DNA from: Erinaceus europaeus
Taxonomy: Eukaryota; Chordata; Mammalia; Eulipotyphla; Erinaceidae
DNA: 64,000 nt
Assembly (NCBI RefSeq): GCF_950295315.1
Contig: NC_080177.1
Coordinates: 77,717,096 to 77,781,095 of the forward strand
Reading direction: 5' to 3'
Shown here one piece after another: positions 30,735-41,949 of the stretch. Numbering within the stretch: position 1 is the first letter of the stretch; every line of letters begins with the position of its first letter. The notes beneath the pieces were generated by a model. The model searched no databases. It worked only from the letters and a program-made list of their open reading frames with translations, and had not been told where the DNA came from. A program made the translations under genes and the position numbers.

Positions 30735-31000
30735 CAGCAAATACATTCTAGAGGCCCTCCTATGTGCTGGTACCTATTGTCAGTATCAAGAGTGAGAAAG
30801 GTTGTAGGATCGATTTTTACTCCACAAGAAATTGTCTTAGAAGAAGACTGACAGTGCAGGGTAATGACTGCGAGGATAAAACTATTGTGGGGAGGGCTTC
30901 AAAGACGGATGGGATCTTTGATGTCTGAGCAGACACTATTTTAAAAAATCCCTTTGATAAACACAAAAGCCTCACTCTACTTTCATGTTGAATGAAATTT
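30735..31000 (-). mobile_element. L2 relic
   Basis: CCTCCTATGTGCTGGTACC and later GGGAGGGCTTCAAAGACGG follow the reverse L2 3' region order; diverged. Confidence 0.55.
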
Positions 31001-31640
31001 CAAAACCAAATGACTGTTTCTAAAAGCAAGTTAAAGCAATGATAACTTTAGGATGACTTTTTACCCCCATATTTTTAACTTAACCCAGGGCCTCATGCAT
31101 GTGTGCACAGCTAAGCCTCCTCCTTTAAATAATTTTTTTGGGGGAGGTTACACCCGGAAGGAGGAACCGGAGGGAGCCACTGAAGTGTTGTGCCACGCCT
31201 TTGCTCATCTAATAAGGTGGAAGGAGAAGATACATGTAAACAAAGGCCAGAGACATGATAGAATACTGAGTCATATAGTTTGAAGGGGCAGTTAGGTTTT
31301 AGAATGCGTTTTCTGATGCCAAGTTGAGCGTTCTGTTATATTGCAGCCATTTTGGAGATATAGTACAGGACGAAAGAACCATAGCAAAGAAGGTATGATA
31401 GCAAACTTAGCCAGGATACCATCGTCTGTTAAAAAAAAAAAAATTCCATTCTCCTTGCCAACAAGTTAATGGGGATTAGGGTGGAATTTCAAGTAAGTGA
31501 ACGAATTCCAAGATGGATGGAATTCCTGATAAGTGGTAGTCCAGAGCTAAAACAGCTGTGTTCTTCCTAGGTGAGATAAGACCAAGAGTCAGAAAATAAG
31601 TTGTTTTGAGTTTGGTGTTTTGTCTTTAAGCAGGCTTTTT
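31001..31640. other. unique intronic DNA
   Basis: Nothing recognised apart from an A run at 31431-31443. Confidence 0.55.
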
Positions 31641-31928
31641 AAAATTTTTTGCCTCCAGGGTTATCATTGGGACTTGCTGCCATGCTACGTATCCCACTGC
31701 TCCTGGCAGCCATTTTTTATTATTATTTTTTTCCGTTTTTATTGGATAGGACAGAGAAGTGGAGAGAGGAGGGGAAGACAGAGGGGGAGAGAAAGATAGA
31801 CACCTGCAGACCTTGTAAAGCAACCCCCCTGCAGGCAGGGAGTTGGGGCTCGAACCGGGATCCTTGCTGCTGGGCCTTGTGCTTTATACTATGTGCGCTG
31901 AACCCGCTGTGCCACTGCCTGACCCCCC
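31641..31928 (-). mobile_element. SINE A-long
   Basis: Minus copy; the CACCGCTTGTGAAG core stretch is deleted (AGACCTTGTAAAGCAACC). Confidence 0.92.
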
Positions 31929-32288
31929 AGCTTTTTTTTTTTCCTTCCCTATTCTTGAGGTAGTTTTCTTAAGATGACTATTGGTCTCAAAAATGATTTC
32001 GATTTTAGACACCTCTGTTTCTGTTTCCTGTAGATTTGAATTCTATTAGTGGGCTATTGCTAGCATACTAGCTTCAGAATGATTCCAGGTTCATAGAGAT
32101 AGGCTAAGCCATCTTGTATGACTTTTCATAGTAAAACTAAATTCTGAGAATTTGAATTAAAACTGAACTATGGATAGAAGTTAAATGAACCAGCTAACAA
32201 ATTAGCTATATCATAATCTTTGATCAGTCTATGTATAAATGAAAACTCTCATATTCCTTGGTGGCTTTTGTGGTCTTAAAATTCTCAG
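31929..32288. other. unique intronic DNA
   Basis: Nothing recognised. Confidence 0.6.
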
Positions 32289-32565
32289 TGGGAATCGAGA
32301 GGTGGCGCAGCGGGTTAAGTGCAGGTGGCGCAAAGCGCAAGGACCAGCGTAAAGATCCTGGTTGGAGCCTCTGGCTCCCCACCTGCAGGGGAGTCTCTTC
32401 ACAAGCACTGAAGCAGGTCTGCAGGTGTCTATCTTTCTCTCCCCCTCTCTGTCTTCCCCTCCTCTCTCCATTTCTCTGTCCTATCCAATAACGAGGACAC
32501 CAATAACAACATAACTACAACAATAAAACAAGGGCAACAAAAGGGAATAAATAAATAAATAAATA
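32289..32565 (+). mobile_element. SINE family A
   Basis: Plus copy, head GGAATCGAGAGGTGGCGCAG, tail (AATA)n. Confidence 0.93.
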
Positions 32566-32829
32566 ATCTATCTCAGCTTCTTACTATCTTTGGCCGAATT
32601 TGTGACATTTGTCAAGGAGTAAGTACATTAAAAACATGAGTGTGGAGATAAGAACTTGTTCCTCTATCATGATGAGAATTTTTTTTCTTTATAACCATTG
32701 AATATTTTGACTTGCAGATATAATTTTTTTACTTGGATAAATTTGATTTTATTTACAGCTAATAGTCTGGCAATGGAAAGTGGTCAGTCTAAGAGAATAA
32801 ATTTAGCAGTGTGCTTATTTTAGTTTGTT
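32566..32829. other. unique AT-rich DNA
   Basis: Nothing recognised. Confidence 0.6.
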
Positions 32830-33092
32830 TGTTTCCTTTTTCCTGCCACCAGAGTGATCTCTGGGGCTCAGTACTGGCACTACAAGTCCGCCGCTCCTGG
32901 AAGCCGTCTCCCTGCCCCTTGTGTCTTATTAGATAAGACAGAGAAAGAGGAAAGAGGGAAGTGCAGAGGACTGGAGAGAGGAGAGGACACCTGCAGGCCT
33001 CTTCCACTGCTCGTGCAGATGGGGACAGAGGCTGGAACCTGGGCCCTTAAGCAGAATGTGTGCATTCAGCTATGTGCTCCCTTCGCTGAGAC
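32830..33092 (-). mobile_element. SINE with 3' cassette, old
   Basis: Minus copy: cassette GCCACCAGAGTGATCTCTGG, ACACCTGCAGGCCTCTTCC, and a degraded head. Confidence 0.75.
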
Positions 33093-33135
33093 CCCTTATT
33101 TTAAGTAGAGATAAACATAGAATTTTTTTGTATTT

Positions 33136-33467
33136 TTTTTTTTTTGCCTCCAGGGTTATTGCTGGGACTCGGTGCCAACACCACGAATCCACTGCTCCCA
33201 GAGGCCATTTTTTTCCCTTTTGCTGTTTTATTGTTTTTTCGTTGTTGTGGTTATTATTGTTGTTGGATAGGACAGAGAGAAATGGAGAGAGGAGGGGAAG
33301 TTGGGGAGAGAAAAACACGCTTCACAGCTCGTGAAGTAACAACCCCCCCCCGGACCCCCCCCCCCCCCCGGCAGGTGGGGAGCCAGGGGCTGGAACCAGG
33401 ATTCTTACTGGTCTTTGCGTTTTGCGCCATGTGCACTTAACCCGCTGCGCTACCGCCCGACCCCCAG
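33136..33467 (-). mobile_element. SINE A-long with 12-bp TSD
   Basis: Minus copy between TTTTTTGTATTT repeats (33124-33135 and 33468-33479). A poly-C expansion (33344-33371) sits where the ACTCCCC core should be. Confidence 0.93.
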
Positions 33468-33479
33468 TTTTTTGTATTT

Positions 33480-33940
33480 CTAAAAATTTTGTTTCAACAG
33501 TGAGTCCAAAATGGTGGAGTGAATGTCAGCATATTTTATAATCTTTTATGTAATTTATTTCTTCTGGGCTTAAGTGTATTATATAGACATATCAGATAGT
33601 GATTTGATTTTAACTTAAATTTTCTCCTAGAACTTGTCAGAATTCTAGAAATATTTTAGAAATATATACCTAGTAAATTTTATTATCTCAGTCTGTTTTC
33701 ATTTGAACTACTTTCATAGGGGATATTAATCTGGCCCCTTCAGGAGCCTTTGAGTTGCTATGAAATAAATAAGCTGGTTAAATATGCTCTTATTCAGTTT
33801 CTTCTTTAATATTTGATTGTACAAATGATTAAAATATAAAATGAAGTTCTCAATCTAAAAAGAATAATAAAAAACCTTAATATGTTTAAGTCATTTACTC
33901 TGCTTAATTTCATGCTATCTCCTCTACCTGAGATCTTATA
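33480..33940. other. unique AT-rich intronic DNA
   Basis: Nothing recognised. Confidence 0.6.
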
Positions 33941-34226
33941 TCTTTTTTTTTTTTTTTAAGGTCAGACATTTATTTATTTATTACCTTTTGTTGCCCTTGT
34001 TGTTTTATTGTTGTTGTTGTTGTTGTTGGATAGGACAGAGAGAAATGGAGAAAGGAGGAAAAGAAAGAGGGGTGGGGAGAAAGACAGACACCTGCAGACC
34101 TGCTTCACCGCCTGTGAAGCGACTCCCCTGCAGGTGGGGAGACAGGGGCTTGAACCGGGATCCTTACGCCGGTCCTTGCGCTTTGCGCCAGGTGTGCTTA
34201 ACCCGCTGCGCTATCGCCTGACTCCC
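33941..34226 (-). mobile_element. SINE family A
   Basis: Full minus copy with TTTATTTATTTATTACC at the tail and CTGCGCTATCGCCTGACTCC head. Confidence 0.94.
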
Positions 34227-34808
34227 TTTATTAGAATTCTTAACTATCTGCTCGATTCATTACCTTTCCTTTGTGAACACACACAGTCTCAAAATCTTTA
34301 CATTTCACTACTTAAAACAAAATTGTAACTGGAATTTGCTTTGTTTGTTTTGCTTTTCTGTCAGATTTCAGTTAAGACTCAGGAATTTTCTTCTATTAAT
34401 CAGTAGCCTACAGGAGAATTGCTCAAAGTCTTTTATTTTGTGCTACGTGCTCGACAGGCAGAGTAGCCACTGTATTCTAGTAAGAAAACCTTATTGCCAA
34501 AACAACCACTGGAGCAGAAAACTGACCTACTTAATGCTGAAAAGTAAAACAAAAAAAATCTGTGGAATTGTACCAGCACTTGATCAACTTCTTCACTTGT
34601 GGTAGATAAGATGGGGACAGAGCAGAGGATTAAAAAGGATGGTAAGCTGTTGCTCGGGAACATGTAATAAAATAGTACAATATTTAATTATCTGAAATGA
34701 TAGTACAATATTTAATTATCTGAAATGATTTAAAGACATTTCATTCAGTTCACATGGAAGACCTCTAAACTGTAGAAGTTTAACTAAAATCACTTAAAAA
34801 AAAGTACG
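34227..34808. other. unique intronic DNA
   Basis: No gene; holds the 28-bp duplication listed next. Confidence 0.55.
34672..34727. repeat. 28-bp exact tandem duplication
   Basis: The unit starting ATAGTACAATATTTAATTA is present twice back to back without change, a recent local duplication. Confidence 0.97.
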
Positions 34809-35069
34809 GGGGGAGTTGGGCAGTAGCGCAGCAGGTTAAGCGCACGTGGCGCAAAGCGCAAGGACCGGCATAAGGATCCCGGTTCAAGCCCCTGTCTCCC
34901 CACCTGCAGGGGAGTCGCTTCACAGGCGGTGAAGCAGGTCTGCAGGTGTCTTTCTCTCCCCCTGTCTTCCCCTTTTCTTTGTCCTGTGTGACAACGACAT
35001 CAATAACTACAACAACAACAACAAAAAACTAAGGGCAACAAAAAGGAAAATAAATATTAAAAAAAAAAA
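34809..35069 (+). mobile_element. SINE family A
   Basis: Plus copy; A-rich AAAAAAGTAC on both sides suggests a TSD merged with the tail. Confidence 0.93.
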
Positions 35070-35073
35070 GTAC

Positions 35074-35198
35074 TGGGAGTCGGGCCGTAGCGTAGTGGGT
35101 TAAGCGCATATGGTGCAAAGTGCAAGGATTGTGGTTCAAGACCCTGGCCCCCCACCTGCAGGGGAGTCACTTCACAGGCGGTGAAACAGCTGAAAAAA
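35074..35198 (+). mobile_element. SINE family A, head only
   Basis: Head TCGGGCCGTAGCGTAGTGGG to GGCGGTGAAACAGC followed by A's; the pyrimidine and CAACAA parts are missing. A 3'-truncated tRNA-like half directly after another copy. Confidence 0.9.
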
Positions 35199-35259
35199 AT
35201 TTTTTAATCTTAAAATCTGCCTGACAGCTATAACATTTGAAAAAGAAATTTTGATCTTT

Positions 35260-35462
35260 TTTAAAAATTTTTTTTGCCTTCAGTTGCTGGGGCTTGGTGT
35301 CAGCACTATGAATCCACCACTTGTGGTAGATTCTCTCTCTCTCTCTCTCTCTCTCTGTAGGACAGAAATTGGGAGAGAAGGGTAGAGAGGGAGAGAAAGG
35401 TAGACTCCTGCAGACCTGCTTCACTTATGAAGCGACCTCCCTGCAGGTGGGGAGTGGGGCCT
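35260..35462 (-). mobile_element. SINE A-long, head truncated, with (TC)n
   Basis: Cassette GCCTTCAGTTGCTGGGGC at left; a (TC)13 run (35331-35356) has replaced the CAACAA region. Confidence 0.85.
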
Positions 35463-35463
35463 T

Positions 35464-35581
35464 AATTTACCAGAATACTGCTCAGCTCAGTGTATGTTGG
35501 TACAGGGAGTGAGTAGTCTGGGACTTAAAAGTCTCGGCATGAGAGTCTCTTTACATAACCATTGTGCTATCTCCCCCACCC
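35464..35581 (-). mobile_element. SINE family B, diverged
   Basis: ACCAGAATACTGCTCAGC to CATAACCATTGTGCTATCTC; the B box is damaged. Confidence 0.8.
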
Positions 35582-35683
35582 TTGATCTTTTTCTATTGTC
35601 TGCTGTTTCTCTTGACTGTCTTTTGGTAAGTTTTTAAATGAATGTCAGCTATTGTGTGTAAGGTATCATAGAAGTTCTCAATG

Positions 35684-36015
35684 GGGGGAGTCAGGCGGTA
35701 GCACAGCAGGTTAAGCACACGTGGTGCAAAGCGCAAGGACCAGCTAAGGATCCCGGTTCAAGCCCCCGGCTCCCCACCTACAGGGGCATCGATCCTTCAC
35801 AGGCGGTGAAGCAGGTCTGCAGGTGTCTGTCTTTCTCTCCCTCTCTTTGTCTTCCCCTCCTCTTTCCATTTCTCTCGGTCCTATCCAACAACGACGGTAA
35901 CAGTAATAACTACAACAATAAAACAACTAGAACAACAAAAGGGAATAAATAAACATTTAAAATAAAAAAAATAACTGTCTCCCACTGGGGACAAAGAATA
36001 AAAATTTAAAAAAAA
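35684..36015 (+). mobile_element. SINE family A with 12-bp TSD
   Basis: Plus copy between AAGTTCTCAATG repeats (35672-35683 and 36016-36027). About 40 bp of extra sequence (CTGTCTCCCACTGGGGACAA) lies between two A-rich tails, inside the TSD, so it travelled with the element or was added later. Confidence 0.93.
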
Positions 36016-36027
36016 AAGTTCTCAATG

Positions 36028-36587
36028 ATATTTTTCTCTAGAGAAGGCTTCATTTTCTTCTGGTGGTAGTTAAACATAGTAGCCCGTGACCTTGATCCAG
36101 TGCAGCCTTGCAATGACTTAAAGCTTTGTTTCAGACTTCTTGAGAGCTGGCTTAGATTCAGTTTCCCCTTCCATAGTGTTGTCCTTCAGAGGTAGCAAAT
36201 GGAATCCTGGGATGTTTGCCAGGGCCATTCCTTGGCAGGCCCTGAAGTGTAAAATTTCTTTTCCTAGCACTCAGACTACCAAAAACTCTGCTTACCCTCT
36301 TCTTTTTGAATAGGCATTTTGCTTGGCTTTTGGCCTCTTGCCTTACATAGGTAAGGGTTTAGTAAATAAATATCTGGAGGCACAGAAACTGGAGTCTTAG
36401 TTTCTCAAATCCTGCCTGTCTTGATAAGCACTAAACTCATTGTTGCTGCAGTGCTATGAACCTGCCAGAAGCGCTAGTCTGCAGCTAGTTGCCTCAAGAG
36501 GAGAAGCAGTGGAGAAATAGGTGCAGTTGGTGCTGCATTTCCTCCTTCCTCCTCTAGATTTTCACTTCTCACTTGATTGCCTTCTTT
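36028..36587. other. unique intronic DNA
   Basis: No repeat or gene recognised over 560 bp. Confidence 0.55.
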
Positions 36588-37104
36588 ATTTTTCCCAGCA
36601 GGGTCATCACTAGGGCTCTGTGCCTACATGCCTCCAGGATGGCTCCTGGTGGCGTTTTGAGTATCATTTTTTAAAAAAAGTATATTTATTTATTTATTCC
36701 TTTTGTTGCCCTTGTTGTTTTGTTGTTGTAGTTATTATTGCTGTCATTGTTGTTGGATAGGACAGAGAGAAATGGAGAGAGGAAGGGGAAGACAGAGGGG
36801 GAGAGAAAGACAGACACCTGCAGACCTGCTTCACCACCTGTGAAGCGACTCCCCTGCAGGTGGGGAGCCGGGGGCTTGAACCGGGATCCTTCCGCTGGTC
36901 CTTGTGCTTAGCGCCACCTGCGCTTAACCCGCTGCGCTACCGCCCGACTCCCGAGTATCATTTTTTATAGAGGCTGAGTGCCACCTGCAGCTATGCTCCA
37001 CTGCTCCTGACCCTGCCTTTGCAGGTGGGGGCTGTAGGTCTAAATCCAAGTCCTCGTACTTGGTAATGTGTGTGCTCTACGAAGTGAACCACTCCCTAGT
37101 CCCC
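36588..37104 (-). mobile_element. old SINE with cassette, split by a younger SINE
   Basis: Cassette side at 36588-36658 (CCCAGCAGGGTCATCACTAG) and body/head at 36967-37104 (TTTGCAGGTGGGGGCTGTAG). A family A copy lies between. Confidence 0.75.
36673..36952 (-). mobile_element. SINE family A with 14-bp TSD, nested
   Basis: Full minus copy between GAGTATCATTTTTT repeats (36659-36672 and 36953-36966). Confidence 0.96.
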
Positions 37105-37112
37105 CTGTATTT

Positions 37113-37378
37113 ATTCATTCATTTATTTATTTATTTATTGCCTCCACGGTTATTGCTGAGGCTTTGCCTGCTCCTGGAGGCCATTTCCCCCATTTTGTTA
37201 CTCTTGTTATTGTTGCCATTGCTGCTGTTGTTGCCGGATAGGACAGAAATAGAGAGGAGGGGAAGACGGGGAGAAAAACACCTGTAGACCTGCTTCACCA
37301 CTGGTGAAGCAGCCCCCCTGCAGGTGGTGAGCTGGGGGCTCAAACCAAGATCCTTGGGCTGGTCCACCCGCGCCCCCT
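37113..37378 (-). mobile_element. SINE A-long with 11-bp TSD
   Basis: Minus copy between CCCCTGTATTT repeats (37102-37112 and 37379-37389). (TTTA)n tail. The target is the head of the split old SINE on its left. Confidence 0.94.
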
Positions 37379-37401
37379 CCCCTGTATTTTAAATTAAGGT
37401 T

Positions 37402-37548
37402 TTTAAAAATATTTTATTTATTTATTAATGAGAAAGATAAGAGGAAAGAACCAGACATCACTCTGGTACATGTGCTACCAGGGATCGAACTCAGGATCTC
37501 ATGCTTGAGAGTCCAGTGCTTTATCTACTGTGCCACCTCCCAGACCAC
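37402..37548 (-). mobile_element. SINE family C
   Basis: Minus copy, AGATTTTATTTATT-type tail, CAGACATCACTCTGGTACA, head CTACTGTGCCACCTCCC. Confidence 0.92.
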
Positions 37549-37639
37549 TTAAATTTAGTTTTTAAAGTTTTATTTTTTCTTGCCAGGAGAATAAGCTTCA
37601 TACAACCCACTCCAGGATAGTTTATAATGGATGTTTCAA

Positions 37640-37830
37640 TTAATTTATTAAGCAACAATGTTGATACACAGTATTAATGATAATTTTAAGCACATGAGTT
37701 TTTGCATTGAGGATTGCCCTCATGAGCTTACATTCTTCCATGTAAGAGGAATTTAGTGCATATATTTACATTGTAATAATCAATAAAGAACTACAAGGCA
37801 TTGAGAACTACTTTGAGACAGTGACATTTA
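37640..37830 (-). mobile_element. L2 relic
   Basis: TTGCCCTCATGAGCTTACAT is a well-known L2 phrase in this orientation. Confidence 0.6.
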
Positions 37831-37832
37831 AA

Positions 37833-37942
37833 CAAAGGTAGATAACATAATGGTTATGCAAAAAGACACTCAGCCTGAGGCTCCAAAGTCCCAGGTTCAA
37901 TCCCAGCACTCCCATAAACCGGAGCTGGGTAGTGTTCTAGAA
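37833..37942 (+). mobile_element. SINE family B
   Basis: Plus copy: GTAGATAACATAATGGTTAT, CAGGTTCAATCCC. Confidence 0.9.
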
Positions 37943-37984
37943 GGAAGGAAGGAAGGAATGAAGGAAAGAATGAATGAAGGAAGG
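37941..37984 (+). repeat. (GGAA)n microsatellite at SINE tail
   Basis: GGAAGGAAGGAA/GAATGAAGG units grown from the family B tail. Confidence 0.93.
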
Positions 37985-37998
37985 TAATTAATAGAATT

Positions 37999-38196
37999 GG
38001 GGACTAGGTGGTGATGCATCTGCTTTAGTGCATATGCTACAATATGTAAGGATTTGGGTTCAAGCCCCAAGTCCCTTCCTGCAGGGGGAAGCTTTGTGAA
38101 TAGTGAAGAAATGAAATGTGCAGGTGATTCTGTGTCCCTCCCTCTCTCTCCCCTCCCCTCTCTATTTGTCTCTCTGTCCAATGCAAAAGAACAAAT
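37999..38196 (+). mobile_element. SINE family D
   Basis: Plus copy with B box GGGTTCAAGCCCC and end CTCTCTGTCCAATGCAAAAG. Confidence 0.85.
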
Positions 38197-38344
38197 AGGA
38201 TTAACTCAGGGAAATTAAGAAGTTGTTAGAACTATATATTAGAGGCCTTGTGGGAAGAAGCATAGAAAGACATCAAAGACCAGGGTAGTTGATTTTCTAA
38301 ACAAATGCTAAATTATGCCAGGATTTGTAAAGAACATTGTTATT

Positions 38345-38480
38345 TTTTGTTATTGTTGTTGTCACTGGGGCTTCACTGCTCCAGGCTTACTTTTTTTTTT
38401 TTTTTTAACAGACAGCGGGTAAGACACAAATCACCACAGCACCAGATCTTACCCCATAATACAGTGGGGGCAGGGACAGG
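38345..38480 (-). mobile_element. SINE family G-like, 3' part
   Basis: TGTCACTGGGGCTTCACTGC then a T run and ATCACCACAGCACCAGATC. Confidence 0.5.
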
Positions 38481-38499
38481 GAGCAAAGAACGGAAGTGG

Positions 38500-38700
38500 G
38501 CTCCCTCCAAGATGAGCTGTCTTGCAGTGGCTGTCGTGGTGGAGCGCACACTTCTCAGGGTCTGAGTGCCCAGCTGCCGCCCGAGAGCACGCGCCCAGGG
38601 GAAACCTCTGCATGGGGAGCGGTGCAGTGCAGTGGCGTCTCTCCTCCTGTCTCTCTCGCTCTTTGTCTCTCGTTCTCTCTGGGGGAGGAGCACCGCCTTG
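38500..38700 (+). mobile_element. degenerate SINE family D, GC-rich
   Basis: Weak match: TGGAGCGCACACTTCTC, GGAGCGGTGCAGTGCAGTGG and a CTCTCTCGCTCTTTGTCTCT stretch. GC-rich with no coding sign. Confidence 0.4.
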
Positions 38701-38804
38701 TGGTGGTGGTGTTTATCCCTGTCCCCGTTTCTTTCAGTTTTTTTCTGATCATTAGACTCTTAACTCACCTTTTGTCCCAAGACGGAGCTGTTTTTTTTCT
38801 AGTT

Positions 38805-38930
38805 ATTTATTAAACACCAGTGTATTAGGTACCTTTTACAGACAAGGTTCTAAACTAAGTTGTGAGGTTGATTAAAGGCAACATGGATTCCAGCCTGAGA
38901 AAATCAGTAGCTTTAAGGAAATAAATGCCA
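38805..38930 (-). mobile_element. L2 relic
   Basis: TATTTATTAAACACCAGTGT and GGTTCTAAACTAAG follow the reverse L2 end. Confidence 0.5.
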
Positions 38931-39017
38931 TTTGAATATGAATTTAATTATGATAGAATTTTTTCGCTTTGATACGGTACTAGTCCACATGCAAAATGAT
39001 GTTAAAACTTATTTCAA

Positions 39018-39266
39018 GCACAAGGACTGGCATAAGGATCCCGGTTCGAACCCCGGCTCCCCACCTGCAGGGGAGTCGCTTCACAGGCGGTGAAGCAGGT
39101 CTGCAGGTGTCTGTCTTTCTCTCCTCCTCTCTGTCTTCCCCTCCTCTCTCCATTTCTCTCTGTCCTATCCAACAATGACAACAACAATAATAACTACAAC
39201 AATAAAACAACAAGGGCAACAAAAGGGAATAAATAAATAAAATAAATATTTTTAAAAATTTTTAAA
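39018..39266 (+). mobile_element. SINE family A, 5'-truncated, with TSD
   Basis: Starts inside the tRNA-like head at GCACAAGGACTGG, so the A box is gone. AAAACTTATTTCAA (39004-39017) and AAAACTTACTTCAA (39267-39280) flank it: a truncation made at insertion. Confidence 0.94.
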
Positions 39267-39299
39267 AAAACTTACTTCAAAGTAAGTTGGGCAAAGGTA

Positions 39300-39450
39300 C
39301 AGTGGCTGGAAGAGGGAACTTCTGGGGTGGGATTCATGTTCTGTTTTTACTCTTGGTACTAGTCACTTATCTGTGATTGTGAAAAGCAGTTGAGTTGTAC
39401 ACTTAAGACATGCATGATTTCTGTGTATTTTATTTCACTAAAATGTACAA
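39300..39450 (+). mobile_element. old L1 3' end
   Basis: GTTGAGTTGTACACTTAAGA and TGTATTTTATTTCACTAAAA match the common L1 3'-UTR end. Confidence 0.65.
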
Positions 39451-39464
39451 GAATGATGCAGTTT

Positions 39465-39749
39465 GGGGAGTCGGGCTGTAGCACAGCGGGTTAAGCGCAC
39501 GTGGCACAAAGTGCAAGGACTGGCATAAGGGTCCCGGTTCGAGCCCCGGCTCCCCACCTGCAGGGGCGTCACTTCAGAGGCGGTGAAGCAGGTCTGCAGG
39601 TGTCTGTCTTTGTTGTCTCCCCCTCTGTCTTCCCCTCCTCTCTCCATTTCTCTCTCTGTCCTATCCAGCAACAACGACACCAATAATTGTAACAATAAAA
39701 CAACAAAGGGCAACAAAAAGGGAATAAATAAATACTTAAAATTAAAAAA
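39465..39749 (+). mobile_element. SINE family A
   Basis: Plus copy with TCGGGCTGTAGCACAGCGGG and GGTTCGAGCCC. Confidence 0.94.
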
Positions 39750-39895
39750 ATGAGTAGACTTTTAAGCTTTACTTCATGAAAGGAGGTGGTTACAGATAGA
39801 GTTGTGTAACATGGGGTATTTGTGTACACATGGAGGTTATCTAGGTCATTTTGAAGAAGTTGTCCTTTGTAATTTTGATCTCTGGGTCAATTTTC
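39750..39895. other. unique intronic DNA
   Basis: Nothing recognised. Confidence 0.5.
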
Positions 39896-39918
39896 TTTTT
39901 TCTGCCTCCAGGGTTTTT

Positions 39919-39959
<41 letters not shown>
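39896..39959 (-). repeat. cassette remnant and (GT)n
   Basis: CTGCCTCCAGGGTTTTTGG is the edge of an A-long cassette, followed by about 20 GT units (39918-39959). Confidence 0.85.
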
Positions 39960-39961
<2 letters not shown>

Positions 39962-40128
39962 CTAAAATCTTTTTTTTTTACTAGTGCCAGGAATCAATCC
40001 TTAATAACATTTCCTGTTTGAAGGTACTGTGAATAGTCTTAGAAAAGGATATGGGTAAAATGGAATTTGTAGGAACTTTCAACAAATATGATTTGTATAG
40101 TGTTCATACCTCTCATCATTGGACTTTT

Positions 40129-40484
40129 TTTGTAACTTTTTAAAATTTTTATTTATTTGTTTATTTATTTATTTATTTATTTATTTGCCTCCAGGGTTAC
40201 CGCTGGGACTCGGTGCCTGCACTACAAACTGCTCCTGGAGGCCATTTTCCCATTTTGTTGCCCTTGTTGCGCTTGTTGTAGTTATTGTTGTCATTGGATA
40301 GGAGAGAGAGAAATCGAGAGAGGAGGGGAAGACGGGGGGAGAAAGGCATCTGCACACCTGCTTCATTGCCTGTGAAGCGACCGCCCTGCAGGTGGGGAAC
40401 TGGGGGCCTCGAACCGGGATCCTTACGCCTGCCCTTGCATTTTGTGCCATGTGCACTTAACCCACTGTGCTACCGCCCAGCTCC
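40129..40484 (-). mobile_element. SINE A-long with TSD
   Basis: Minus copy with (TTTA)n at the tail; CATCATTGGACTTTT (40114-40128) and CATCATTGAACTTTT (40485-40499) flank it. Confidence 0.94.
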
Positions 40485-40499
40485 CATCATTGAACTTTT

Positions 40500-40699
40500 A
40501 TCTATGGAAATTATTTGTTATAAACTAGAGACGGTTGTGATTCTACTTTGATGTGTGGAGTTTAGAGTTGCCACGGAGTCTGGAGAGATCATTTTCCTAC
40601 TATCACAGTAATAAAGTCCTCCTTTCTGAGGGAGATTATGAACCTTCTTCTGTTTTCATTTGTGTATCTGTGCTTTCTTTGGAGTTACCCATACCATGC
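40500..40699. other. unique intronic DNA
   Basis: Nothing recognised. Confidence 0.5.
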
Positions 40700-40885
40700 A
40701 TGTAGCAATAGTTATGTCACTAAGAACAACTTCATGAGATGTTTACTATTCTCATTTTACAGATGAGGAAACTGAGGCTTGGTGAAGTTACGAAACTTGT
40801 CCAAAGTCACACAGCTTGTAAGGGCCCAACCAAGCAAGACTCAGAGCCAGGTCTGTCCAACTTCAGAACTCTCAATCATGGCTAT
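40700..40885 (+). mobile_element. MIR, well preserved
   Basis: TCATTTTACAGATGAGGAAA, CTGAGGC and CAAAGTCACACAGCTTGTAA are classic MIR core motifs. Confidence 0.95.
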
Positions 40886-41064
40886 GCAACTCTGAAATAG
40901 TTGGGAAGTCTCAAGCATCAACCTATGATAAGTTATATTACTCCTATTATTATTGGTTAAATGTTTGGGTCCTACTGATAATTTTTAGCGGTGATTTTTT
41001 TTTTTTTGTCCATGATATTTTTATGTATCTTTTAATTATTATGAAAATAAATATAACATGGTAA

Positions 41065-41255
41065 TTGAAAGTCTGGTCTCTTAAAGACAGACCATCTGAG
41101 TATGAATCCATATGCTTCTCCACATAAATGTGTGACATTGGGAAAGTTATGTAACTTTTCAATACCTCGGTTTTCCTATAAATAATATATTAATGGATGA
41201 CCTTATCTAGTGATTAAGGATCTTATAAAAATTAAGTGACTTAGTAAATGGATAT
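41065..41255 (-). mobile_element. MIR
   Basis: GTGACATTGGGAAAGTTATG and CCTCGGTTTTCCTATAAATA are the reverse MIR core. Together with the plus MIR 180 bp upstream this gives an inverted MIR pair. Confidence 0.85.
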
Positions 41256-41326
41256 TTTACAATATCTTTCACTAAATTAAAAAAAAAAATCTCTAAACAG
41301 CTCTTGTCTTCTCTTAGATATTTTTA

Positions 41327-41502
41327 TTTTTATTATTTTTTAAGTATTTTATTTTTGAGAGAGATGCAGAGAAAGACACAGAGGAACACCAGAGCACTGC
41401 TCAGCTCTGGCTTAATGGTGGTGTGGATTAAACCTGGGACTTTGGAGCTTTAGGCATGAGAGTCTCTTTGCATCACCATCATGTTGTCTAATGCCCCCCC
41501 CA
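41327..41502 (-). mobile_element. SINE family B, long variant
   Basis: Minus copy carrying an extra TTTTGAGAGAGATGCAGAG segment before the usual CCAGAGCACTGCTCAGCTCT. Confidence 0.88.
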
Positions 41503-41949
41503 TTTCATTTCTTACTATTGTTCTTCTTCTTCTAGCGTTTGCCATCTTACAACTGTAAATTATTGTAAATAGTATATTTTTCTTCATTTTTCAGTTTGCT
41601 GTGATTTGAGGTGTTTTTTAATCTAGAACTATGTTTAGAAATCTGACTATATGATTTTATTAGATCATGGTAAATGTAAATGATTTCTTCTTTCCTTGTG
41701 TGTGTGTCAGTGCAAGCTCCTTACTGTGCTGCCAGGCTCTGCAGTATTACACACAAGCGCTCCTTTTTCAAAGGAAGGGTTCTAGATGAGTCGCCATTAG
41801 GACAAATGTTGGCTGTAGATTTCTGATAAATCACTTGCAGACATTCTCTTGCTAGCTGGCCAAGGTTTTATGTGCATGTGAAGAGTGAGTATTGAATTCT
41901 ACCAGGTTTTTCCTACGCTTCAGGTGGGTGCTTTTGCTCGCTGCTTTGA
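41503..41949. other. unique intronic DNA
   Basis: No gene or named repeat; (TTC)4 at about 41519. Confidence 0.5.
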
